This document shows, piece by piece, positions 19,175 to 28,991 of a stretch of DNA of 64,000 nt (position 1 is its first letter; the number at the start of each line of letters is the position of its first letter). Location: positions 7,323,213 through 7,387,212 of the forward strand of contig CM033726.1 of assembly GCA_019671005.1 (NCBI GenBank). Direction: 5' to 3'. This DNA is from Hibiscus mutabilis (taxonomy: Eukaryota > Streptophyta > Magnoliopsida > Malvales > Malvaceae). Below the pieces are notes generated by a model that did not search any database, was not told where the DNA came from, and saw only the letters and a program-made list of their open reading frames with translations. The position numbers and the translations under genes are program-made.

Positions 19175-20738
19175 TGTATAAGTGTTCAAAAGTACTATTT
19201 TTCTTACCCTTTTTACTCATATTATTGTTAGACTTAGGCTCATATTAGTTACATAATTAGTCATTCATGCATTAATCCATGTTTCCTTCCATCGTTGAGC
19301 TTGATTGCATAACTTGGTTGTTTATGTGGGAAAATATGCTGCTTTGGTGTGTTTTGTGTGTATGTGTAGAATCACTTGCCAAAGCAAGGCTAGAGCTAGT
19401 TGCCAAGGCAATGCATGAAGGAGATGCCGAGCTAGTTGCCAGGGCAATGCATGAAGGAGATGCCGAGCTAGTTGCTAGGGCAATGCATGAAGGAGACGCT
19501 GAGCCAGTTGCCAGGGAAATTGTTGACAAAGAATAAGGTGATATGGTAGTCGAAATTGATGACTAGACAAGACCAAGATGACGTGGAGCAAAGCTAAATC
19601 CCAAAGGAGTTTGAATTCCATGAAGAGGTTAAAGAAGAATTAAATTCCAAGAAGATAGGAGAAGTTCTAGAAGGAATAAAATTATAATAAAGAATTATAT
19701 TCTTTAAAGATAATTTAACTCCAACTTAACTTCCTCCTCAAAGAAGGACTTTGACCTAGCCCTATAAATTAGAGGCCATGCCGTTAACTCCAAAAGGGGA
19801 AAGTAGAGAGAATTTTCGACAAGCTTCAAGGGGGAGATCCCGACAAGAAGGCTTAATCCATTCTTCATTTTTTTTTCTTGTTCAATTAGGTTCATGCGAG
19901 GAATTCTTTATCTTGTGTTTCTTTGGAAGCTAGCCATGAACTAAATCTATTTGGCTAAGGTTATTGTGTTTTGTGGTTGTGAGAAACAATTTGATTTTGT
20001 TTAGGTAATAAGAGTTTGCACTTTTCTATTCAAGATTTATTCATTCTTGGTTCTTATTATTGTTTGCGAGTGAATTGGGAGAGGATCTCGTAACTTCATC
20101 TATTTATCTAATATCGGGAGAGTTAGATTCAAGAAATGAATGAATATGATCTTTATTCAATCTATTGATGGTGGAGATTAATTCGGCTTAGGAATAAGTT
20201 GAGGATTTCAACTACTAAGAAGAACGCAAGATTGGTTTTTGTTCACCCTTGATTCACGCAGGGATGTATTATCAAGGCATGCACAAGTAGCTAGAGTTTC
20301 AACTTAGGGATAAGAAGAAACCATTGAAGAACGCTCTTCTGAACCTTGAAGTTGCTGCCGAGACGCCCAAGTAGTTGCCCAACTAGTCACCCAGGCAACC
20401 ATCGATTAGTTGCCATGGCAACCCCGTTGTGAAAGTTGCCACGACAACTAAGTTGCCCTTGCACTCTTTTACCAAGACGATTCAATCGGCTATCACACCT
20501 CAACTCACGATAACCTGGCCTATCTCTCTCATTTGATCTCATCTATTCTTTTACTTTATTGCTTTCTAGTTTAGTTATTAGTTAACTTCCTATAATCTTC
20601 TATTTGTGTTTTTACATTTTATAGTGCAAGAGATTAGATTCTTGAAGTGGCACCAATCCCTGTGGAGACGATATCTTTTATACTATAACTAGCGATGTGT
20701 ACACTTGCACAATTGCGGAGCACTTATTACGTGCAACA
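19175..20738 (+). mobile_element. Element B 3' LTR
   Basis: Begins TGTATAAGTGTTC and ends GTGCAACA. Matches the 5' LTR throughout. TATA-like sequence at 19762-19770. This copy keeps an 85-codon frame (19279-19536) over the tandem repeat, broken in the 5' copy. Confidence 0.93.
19393..19520 (+). repeat. 36-bp tandem repeat in the element B 3' LTR
   Basis: Three and a half units that translate as AELVARAMHEGD. Each unit contains GTTGCCAGGGCAATGCATGA. One unit differs by GTTGCTAGGG. The unit length is a multiple of three, so the frame persists. Confidence 0.88.
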
Positions 20739-20743
20739 ATAGG
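20739..20743 (+). repeat. Target site duplication of element B, right copy (ATAGG)
   Basis: Pairs with ACAGG at 8888-8892 (one mismatch). Confidence 0.75.
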
Positions 20744-21700
20744 TGACAATGAACTGGTAACATTTCCAGTAGCCATTAATTGTCACTTTAGAATATCATA
20801 TATGTGCATGTGTTTGATGTGTGAGGGGGTAGAGTTTATGGGTCTTTTCCCCCATTGTTTAACAATTTATACGTACTTGTGGCAGTAGATTGTGTCTCAA
20901 AGTAGGTTGAAGCTATTGCCCTCTAAACCAATGATGTCAAGGTCATTGCCAAGTTCTTGCACAAGCACATTTTTACCAGATTCAGTGCCTCTAGAGCCAT
21001 CATACATGATGAAGGTACTCATTTTAAACGCTATTAAATCACTAAAGCTCTGCGTATGTACAGAATCCAACAAAGAATTGCCACTGCCTATCACCCTCTA
21101 ACAAATAGCTAGACATAAATTTTAAACAAAGAGATCAAGAATATCTTGGAGAAGACTGTGAACCCAACTCAGAAAGACTGATCCTTGAGGCTAGTTGATT
21201 CTTTATATGTATACAAAACATCTTTCAAAACACCATTAGGAACTTCCCCATAGAAGCTTGTGTTTGGAAAGTCATGCCATCTTCCGGTGAAATTAGAGCA
21301 CTGAGCTTATTGGGCAACCAAGTAATTGAAATGGAATAGAAAGCCGCAGTTGAGAAGTGTTTGTTAGATTTGAATGAGTTGGAAGAGTTTAGAGCACAAG
21401 CCTATGAAAATTCCAAGCTTTATAAAGAAAAAATGAAGAGGTCGTATGACAGCAGAATATTGCCAAGACAGTTTGAAGTTGGGCAAAAAGTGTTGTTGTT
21501 CAATTCAAGGCTTAAGTTGTTTCCAGGAAAACTCAAATCCAGGTGGTCATGACCCTTTAAGTAACCATACATTATGCTTATAGAGCAGTAGACATCCAAG
21601 ACTTAAAAATGAGGACAACATTCAAAGTGAATGGCCAGAGGTTGAAGCATTATTGAGAAAAAAGTCAGAGTTAATGCCAAAGAGATTATTCTCCTAGCAG
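20744..21700 (+). pseudogene. Element A integrase, second part (broken)
   Basis: Resumes the integrase interrupted at 8892. Recognisable pieces: a GVEFMGLFPH stretch aligning with WGIDFMGPFP of B (about 20825-20855), KFLHKHIFTRF-like region near 20955-20985, TIRNTPKNCHCLSPS-like decay of the B TAYHPQT block near 21080, and the tail LLDLNELEEFRAQAYENSKL (about 21361-21420) then VLLFNSRLKLFPGKLKSRWS (21490-21552). Numerous stops and frame changes. Confidence 0.8.
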
Positions 21701-22286
21701 AGATTCAGTAAATTTTGTCATCATAGTGTGATCATTGTAAATAGTTGGGTTAATTATTTTCTTGTTAGTATTTAAGTTTAATTATTTTAGTTTTTCTTTT
21801 TCTATTTTGAAAGGTTTTTGTGAGTGTTAGTATAGGTAATTTTGCCAAGCCAGTATGCCACGACAGGCTGGTATTTGGACACTCATCACCACAAGTCTGG
21901 ATAGAACGTGGACCATTTTCAAATTAGGCCCAAGGGATACTCACTTTTTGCTAAGCGAGAACTGCACATCTTTAAATTTCAAACTTTGAATTTTTAAGCT
22001 AATTTTAGTTGTGCCCTATTTCCTGTACCGTCACTCTCCCACTTGCCCAAACTCATCATTATCTTACTCCCTCATACATGCCATAATTGCCAAACCATCA
22101 TTATCCCCACTAACTCCACTTTAAGCCAACCAAACCCTCCTCACTTAACCCTTATTTAATTCTCATCTCCCCCATAATCAAGAACCTTTCTTCTTTCTAC
22201 TTTTCTTTCAAGCCGACAAGAGAAATCAAGAACCCAAATTTTCTTTCATCTGCTACTCTGATCAACCCTATTTCTCCAAATCCTCA
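21701..22286 (+). other. Element A pol-ORF2 spacer
   Basis: Non-coding. A T-rich part (21740-21830) is followed by a C-rich leader up to an ATGGCATC context at 22287, the same arrangement as 16278-16863 in element B. Several TGCCA words are scattered here. Confidence 0.5.
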
Positions 22287-23600
22287 ATGGCATCTTCATC
22301 AGCTCTCCTTAAATCTTCTTTAACGATAAGACAAAGAAGAAGTATGAGGAGAACTACGCTGTGCAAACTTTTTGCTATGAAAAATGATTTAAATTCAAGA
22401 ATGAGCCCAACTTGGGGTATTCACCGGAGGTGGTTTCAAGAAACACAAGTGAGAGGTCTTTTTCCTTTAGCCTGAGGAGGTCTACTCAACCATCTTCCGA
22501 GAATTTTATGCCCACCTCACCACCAAGGCCTTGCCCTTTGTATTCATATGGGGTAAGTGTGTTTAGTTTGATGAGGGGTATGTTAATCGTATGTTTAGTT
22601 TGGATGATGTAGGGGATGAGTAGTCGGCGCTCGTCAAATCTATGGATGATGCCAATAGATAGTTGGTATTGAAGGATTTGTGCGAACCGGGCACAAAGTT
22701 AAACGTCTCCTTCAAAGGCAAGATGATAGTGAAAATGATGGTAGTAAGACCACAACCGAGAGGATGAAATCATTTCCTGAAGGCCAATCTGATACCGACC
22801 AGACACAATGACATAGTGTCAGAGGTCAGGATGACATTACTGTACTCGATCATGATAGGAAGAAAGATTAATGTGGGTTGTCTGATCATTGATGAGACCT
22901 ATAAGTGTTCTAGTAAGAATTGTGGCAGTTTGATTTTTCCTTCACTTATCTCCAAAATTTGCATGCAACATAAAGTGCCAAAGCTCGGCACTAACATCGT
23001 CTAAAAATGTAAAAGAAGCATCACCCCTACTCTTTAGGGGTAATTGATTGCCAAGAAGGCTAAAGAGAAAGGCAAGGAAAAAGTTGTCCCGCCGCATCCG
23101 CTGCCAAGACGCCCAAGGCAGAACCTTCCACACAAATACCAGCTGACGCGATGGCATTGCTTTCCTAGATCTATCAACGCCAGAAACTTATTCTACAAAA
23201 ATTAAAGAAGGTTGAGGAACAAAAATTAGAGAATGCTAGCCAGCCCTTAGTTTGCCCATACTCTAACCTAGCAATCTGATGCCACAGTATTAGTATCACA
23301 TGTCTACGTAGAATATACCAGAATTGAGACTCCATGGGAGTCTGATGATGACGTGTCTACCAAAATTGATTTTCCACTAGTGGCTCTAGCCTCTTCAGCT
23401 ACCCATGTAGCTCCTATCGCATCTGAGCTGAAGAGGGTAATTGAGGAGGTCCTACAAGACTTGAAGCATCTACTGTTGCCTCGAAGCCACAGCTGAAAAG
23501 AAAGAAATTAGTGGCACCAAATCGAGGATCCTACATCAAGAGAAGGACCTACGTCTCTCGCCCAGAACATTCCAAAGGGGAATCATCTTCCCCTTAACTC
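22287..23600 (+). pseudogene. Element A ORF2 (env-position ORF, broken)
   Basis: Decayed counterpart of the ORF2 in element B. The start context (CTCAATGGCATC) matches. Later stretches such as LLYSIMIGRKINVGCLIID followed by CSSKNCGSLIFPSLISKIC (about 22840-22975) align with LIHSVLHNRIINIGNIICDE and the segment after it in B. The C-terminal low-complexity part is rich in TGCCA words. Many stops; no product expected. Confidence 0.75.
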
Positions 23601-24472
23601 CTTAGTTTTATATTTTTTATTTTTAGCATGCATTTCATTTGTATATATGTGTTTTCATGCATTGAGGAAAATGCATACCTTTGGTTTGAGTATGTGTTAC
23701 CTCACATTTATTGCCATGACATTCATTCATTTTTTTATGTTTTTGTTTGCATTCTTTTATTGCCATGTAGATTAGGTACAACCATGCTTACCAAACTATT
23801 AAATTTTTTTTGCCATAACTTGATTTTGAACTGATAATTTTGCCAACACATTGCTAGCATAGTTAGAATTTGCACTAGCATGCCCTGTCCGATGATGAAA
23901 TTAGAATCTCTTGTTTAGCATGAATTAGAAGAGTTTGTAATGCCAGCTTGCTTGGCATTTGATCTCTAGATTAGGGAAATTTAGCTTCATTTAAACACGT
24001 AGTATGCATCTAGTTCCCAAGACAAACTTAAGATTCTTGAAATTGAACTCAAAATAAAAAACACATATGCCAGGGTAAAAGTAAAGAATAAGGCAACAAT
24101 GTTTTGTCAAAGGCAAGAAAAAAATTAGAACGCTCATCTACCTTAGAGATAATAAGTAACTTAGGGCTTCGTGGTTTGCTCCCTCTTAGTTCACATGCCA
24201 ACAAAAACTTTAGGGTATGAGTGTAATGGGTTAGCTTAGTGATGAAAGTATGTATTAATATGGGGTTTCATGGTATGCTCCCTCTTACTTCTCACGCCAA
24301 ACAACATTATGACGCGAACCCAAATTTAATGCCAGAAAAAGAAACCCTTGGTGAATAAAAATAAAAATAAAAAGTTTTTCGAGTTTGGATAGTAAAGTTT
24401 TACTAAGGGAGTTGAAAGATACTTGATGCAAACCAATCCTAAGGTGATCATGCTGGTTATGGTGAAAATAGC
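23601..24472 (+). other. Element A 3' untranslated region, truncated
   Basis: Non-coding, with a GAGGAAAATGC...TTTGGTTTGAG stretch (23661-23690) like the segment after ORF2 in B. A roughly 40-base segment is present twice (24165-24205 and 24262-24302: GGTTTGCTCCCTCTTAGTTC... and GGTATGCTCCCTCTTACTTC...). The A 3' LTR is missing: sequence of element C begins at about 24473. Confidence 0.55.
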
Positions 24473-25030
24473 AACCCAATCGGGCGTCGAATTGACATCC
24501 AATTGTAGGACTTAGCGTTATAAGGACTAAAGCATAATTTCTAAAATTAAGAGGACATTTCTGAAATTAGGTTACCAATCCTTATTTAGTCATATTTCAT
24601 ACAATTAGGTTAAATTCCAGCTTAAAATAACCATCCAAACTCATTTAATTGCATAATCAAGAAATAAGGATTAAATTACAAAGAATACAAACTTCAGAAT
24701 GAAACTTAACATATTTAACGAACTGCGTAACGGTATGGACCTTAGGTGTACCGATACGAGTGTGGTTTACAAATGTGTATTGGTATGGTCTTTAGGTGTA
24801 CCGATACGGGTATATGTTTTCGAAAATATAGATTCTAGTGGCTAAAGGGCGCACCGATATAGTTGCCCGTGTACCAACACCAGGCTTATTTCTAAGCTAT
24901 ATATACCGATATGATTATCAGGCATATCGGTACGCCTAGGCAATTTTGCCCGGATTGAGCCATGATAGGTGCCCACGTACCGATCCCTGAGGACCCGTAC
25001 CAGTACGTACAGACCTGTAATGACCTCTAG
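24473..25030 (-). mobile_element. Element C 3' LTR, internal fragment
   Basis: Matches the 5' LTR around 29150-29760: the shared stretch begins with CAATC(G/A)GGC(G/A)TC(G/A)A(A/T)TTGACATCCAATTG and continues into the same CGTACCGATACG-type word array. Both LTR ends are missing. Confidence 0.75.
24725..25015 (-). repeat. CGTACCGATACG word array in the element C 3' LTR fragment
   Basis: Words such as GTACCGATACG, GTATCGGTACG and TACCGATATG in both orientations, spaced 20-40 bases, as in 5187-5455 and 29405-29740. Confidence 0.7.
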
Positions 25031-25078
25031 GTCCAACATATGATACTTTGGATCAATCAAACTCACTCCAATCAACAT

Positions 25079-25525
25079 CTAATCATTATACATCATCACA
25101 TATATCAACTTCTCAGACATAGCAGCATGGTAGAAGATCATACGCAACATATCAAATCTAAGCAAATCCCTATAGGCATGATTTCTACCCAAGCATGCAT
25201 AATGTTTCCAACCCCTCAAAACCAAGCATAAACACCGAGCAACTAAATCAGCTATATCCCTTTTCATTCCAACCCAATAGTACTCTTCCTTCAACCTTCG
25301 ATACATTTTAGTACTACCGGGATGTATAACAAAAGGACTAGTATCTACCTCTGTCAAAATAGTATGCCTCAACTCTTCGTCCTCAGGCACCACTATTCGA
25401 CCTTTGAAACACAACACCCCCTCATCACTGAAATGAAAATCCGTAGGATTTTCATCCCTAATATCCTCCACATGAGGTACCAAACTCCCATCATGCAGTT
25501 GCTTCTCCTTCATCATTTGCGACAA
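25079..25525 (-). pseudogene. Element C integrase, N-terminal fragment
   Basis: Contains the H2C2 zinc-binding region of a Ty3/gypsy integrase: FVIHPGSTKMYRRLKEEYYW, then MKRDIADLVARCLC. The frame is lost after the second half of the finger, and the catalytic core and C-terminal (chromo)domain are absent because of the deletion into LTR sequence. Confidence 0.85.
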
Positions 25526-25660
25526 GGACGGCTACACCTGCAACTCAGCCAACAAATCTCCGTCATTCGTCACACTCAACCGAGCAAACATGGCTCTCAA
25601 CTCCACAGACGCTTTTTTGTTCAAAGCACCCGCTACAACATTGGCTTTCCCCGGATGATA

Positions 25661-26119
25661 CTAAATGGTCAAATCATAATCCTTAAGCAACTCCAACCAT
25701 CTACGTTGCCTAAGATTCAGCTCCTTCTGTGTCATCAGATATTTCAAGCTCTTATGATCCGTATAAACCACACATTTCTCACCATAAAGGTAATGCCTCC
25801 AAATCTTCAAGGCAAACACAACCGCTGCAAGCTCAAGATCGTGAGTAGGGTAGTTACGTTCATGCACCTTCAACTGCCTAGATGCATATGCCACTACCTT
25901 ACCCTCTTGCATCAACACACAACCAAGCCCAACATACGACGCATCACTATAAACAACGAACTTTTTCCGCAATTCTGGTTGAACCAATACCGAAGCTCGG
26001 ATCAAGGTTTTTTTCAACCTTTTAAAAGCTCGATGCCTATCTCCTGTCCACTCAAACCGAACATTCTTCTGTAGCAACTTTGTTAACGGAGCCACCAAAC
26101 TGGAGAACCCTTCCACCAA
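25661..26119 (-). pseudogene. Element C RNase H
   Basis: Clear Ty3/gypsy RNase H: FVVYSDASYVGLGCVLMQ (catalytic Asp), VVAYASRQLKVHERNYPTHD, HYLYGEKCVVYTDHKSLKYL and QRRWLELLKDYDLTI. Catalytic D, E and D are visible. The stretch 25661-26119 is open, but is cut off from RT by damage. Confidence 0.9.
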
Positions 26120-26129
26120 CCTTCAGTAG

Positions 26130-26812
26130 TAACCCGCCAAACCAAGGAAACTCCTAACCTCCGTCATAGAATTGGGCTCCTTCTAACTCATTACAGCCTC
26201 AACCTTATACGGATCGCACGTATTCCTTCGGCCGACACAACATGCCCCTTGGAACACAACTTTTTTAAGCCATAACTCATATTTACTTAACTTAGCATAA
26301 AGCTGATTAGCTAACAACGTCTGGAGCACAATTCTCAAATGCCTATCATGATCCTCCTCGGTACGAGAGTACACAAGAATATTGTCGATAAACACAACCA
26401 CAAACTAGTCCAAAAACTCATGAAACATTCAGTTCATCATGCCCATAAAAGCAGCTGGTGCATTGGTCAAACCAAACGGCTTCACAAGAAACTCGTAATG
26501 CCCATACCTCAAACGAAAGGCTATTTTGGGCACATCCACCTCCTTCACCTTTAACTGGTAGTACCCCGACCTCAAATCTATCTTGGAAAACACCAAGGCT
26601 CCCCTAAACTGATCAAACATGTCATCTATCCGCGGTAAGGGATACTTATTCTTTACTGTCAACTTATTCAGCTATCGGTAATCTACACACATCCACAACG
26701 TGCCATCTTTCTTCTTAACAAACAGCATCGACGCTCCCCATGGTGAGATACTAGTCTAATAAAGCCATGGTCAATCAACTCCTGCAACTGTGTTTTCAAC
26801 TCCTTCAATTCT
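26130..26812 (-). pseudogene. Element C reverse transcriptase (broken)
   Basis: Blocks in order on the minus strand: TVKNKYPLPRIDDMFDQFRG, VFSKIDLRSGYYQLKV, FRLRYGHYEFLVKPFGLTNA (with V for M/L and K for P), then the catalytic box reading VVFIDNILVYS, where the second catalytic Asp is replaced by Asn. This substitution alone would abolish activity. Stops and frameshifts separate the blocks. Confidence 0.88.
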
Positions 26813-26813
26813 T

Positions 26814-27400
26814 TCAGAGCCATGCGATAGGAGTAATCGATACTGGTACCATACCCGCAAAGAACTCAATACCAAACTCTACCTCACGGTCAGGTGGCAA
26901 CCATGGTAACTTCTCTGGAAAAACACCCAGAAACTCACATACGGTGCGAACATCCTGCACCATCAACTCCTTTGATCTAGGATTCATAACATAGGCCAAA
27001 TAAGCCTGACATCCCGAATCCAACATTCGACTTGCTTCCAAAGCCGAAACAACATTAAACAAAAACTTGGCATTTTCACCAACAACCTCAAGGATATCCG
27101 TTTGGTCTTAAAATCCACCACAGCCCGATGTTTGATTAACCAATACATTCCCAAGATCACATCAAAACCATGGAATAGTAACTCTATCAAGTCCACAACA
27201 AACACATGTCCTTGAACCATCATCGGACATCTACGATATAACCTCTTAACCACGACTGTCTCCCCAAGAAAACTAGTCACTCTAACACCCACATTAAGAA
27301 TTTCAACAGATATATCAAGCAGCTCAGCATGCTCACTCAAAATGTATGAATGAGTAGAACCAGAATCAACCAACGAATACAATAACAAAGACTATAGGGT
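26814..27400 (-). pseudogene. Element C protease and protease-RT linker (broken)
   Basis: Retropepsin active site LVDSGSTHSYI at about 27340-27372 (D-S-G intact), followed by GFDVILGMYWLIKHRAVVDF, the conserved I-L-G-M-x-W-L motif. The linker contains VRTVCEFLGVFPEKLPWLPP and DREVEFGIEFFAGMVPVSI, typical of Ty3/gypsy pol just before RT. A frameshift separates the two halves. Confidence 0.88.
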
Positions 27401-28704
27401 AAAAGTACCTGCAATCACATCGGTGTCATTACAACCCTCGCAGTGCGCATACACCCTAGCCGGTCCACCTCCCTCAGGATGGATAGTAACAGTATGAGCC
27501 ATAGTCCTCTGCCTACCATCTCGACTCTAAAACGGTCCACGGCCACGACCCCGCTGCGGAGCAACAACAGGTGCAGCACCCTGCCCACCTCGAGCTAACA
27601 ACAGAAAATTATACCTCTGATGGTCGCCTAACCTGTAACTTCAACAAGCGTTAGCCACAATAGGTGCAGATACTTGAACCTCCCTGGACAAACGCGGGCA
27701 ATCTCGCCTCAAATGATCTCAGGATCCACAAACCCAACAAGGGCTAAACGGGGCTCTAACCTGGGCACCCTGCCCCTAGACTCTACGTCCCATAACACCT
27801 CCGCCATACCTCGGCTCTAGGCGAAACCTCATGTCACGATGTCTCTTGGCCTGACCACCGCTATAACCTGAATCAACAACTCTCTTACCTGAGCTAGAAC
27901 ATTGCGATCCAGATGCCAAACCTAAATTCTGCTCCACATCCTTGGCTTGCAAAACCAGCACATCAAAGTCGGTGTAATCAACATCAAGCATGTATGTCTT
28001 AACATCCTGCACAAGCCCATAACAGAAATGATCACATCGAGTACGCTCGTTAGGAACCAACTCAGGTGCATACTGACTCAACTTCACTAGCTGCACCTCG
28101 TACTCCGTAATAGACATATTGCCTTACACCATAGCCATAAACTTACACTTCTTCTCATCCAGATATTGGAATCTCAAAAACTTCTTCTGAAATACCCCGC
28201 AGAAGAACTCCCAGGTCACATCCTCAACCGCCATACAAGATATCGTGGTAATCCACCATGCATAAGCATCACCCTACAGCAGGAAACAACACATCCCAGC
28301 TTACGAGTACCGGTGCACCCTATCTGGCCCAGTATCCTCTCAGTACTGGCCAACCAACCCTAGGAGGCCTTAGGTAACAAAACACGGAACTCAACTCCAC
28401 CCAAACTACAAATATGCTAAAACGGCAAACCTTGCTCCTCAACCAGTGGTGCTGGCACATGAACACCCGCAACTACTGCCTAAAAAGCACCGGTCATGGC
28501 CTGTATCAACGGTGTCATATCACACATCCCTTGCCCAACCGGCGCAGGTGGTACTTGTTCCACTCCCTCAGGTAGAATATGTGGGGGTGATGACAACTCT
28601 CCAAGAGGTACAACTTCTCCTTCAGCATCCTGCCCAGTGGTAGCAACAATCATACCCGATCACAACTCTCTCATCAGTCCCATCGTGCTAAAATATATCT
28701 AAGG
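27401..28704 (-). pseudogene. Element C gag (broken)
   Basis: Capsid region with MSITEYEVQLVKLSQYAPEL (about 28058-28117) and CDHFCYGLVQDVKTYML. The upstream half near 28330-28130 is similar to retrotransposon gag with stops. The region 27640-27760 on the minus strand corresponds to the zinc-knuckle part but is damaged. Start near 28704 is approximate. Confidence 0.8.
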
Positions 28705-28972
28705 CATGATAATCATTTCAAAATAAAAATAGTCAGGCCAACCCCAAGCAAGGATCCAACACTTTCATTTCAAAAATCAAAACTTTCCAAACTATAATAA
28801 TAAGGCAATGGGTACCCCTAAAACTTCCTCAACATAACATACAACAACCAATAATATACAACAGCCAACATTCATATATCAATCACCGTGCATATCAACC
28901 AGCATACATACAATAATCACCGTGCAAATCTAACAAGGCAACAACACAACAACCTTCCAAACAAACCAAACA

Positions 28973-28986
28973 TGGCTCTGATACCA
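28973..28986 (-). promoter_or_regulatory. Primer binding site of element C (tRNA-iMet type)
   Basis: On the minus strand TGGTATCAGAGCCA, the standard complement of the initiator tRNA-Met 3' end, located five bases inside the 5' LTR end. Confidence 0.92.
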
Positions 28987-28991
28987 CTAAA

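Larger units (their letters stand above)
8893..20738 (+). mobile_element. Element B, structurally complete Athila-like retrotransposon
   Basis: 11846 bp. Order: 5' LTR 8893-10453, tRNA-Asp primer site 10460-10476, gag, protease remnant, RT, RNase H, repeat-filled linker, integrase, ORF2 in the env position, polypurine tract and 3' LTR 19175-20738. The gag-to-integrase order places it in Ty3/gypsy; the primer, ORF2 and protease type place it in Athila/Tat. It lies inside the integrase of element A with a 5-bp duplication (one mismatch). Single stop codons and a 64-base protease deletion make it unable to move on its own, although most domains are readable. Confidence 0.93.

Noticed and set aside
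25322..26074. 250-codon plus-strand frame
   Set aside because: Opposite-strand shadow of the RNase H and integrase of element C, which have clear family motifs on the minus strand.
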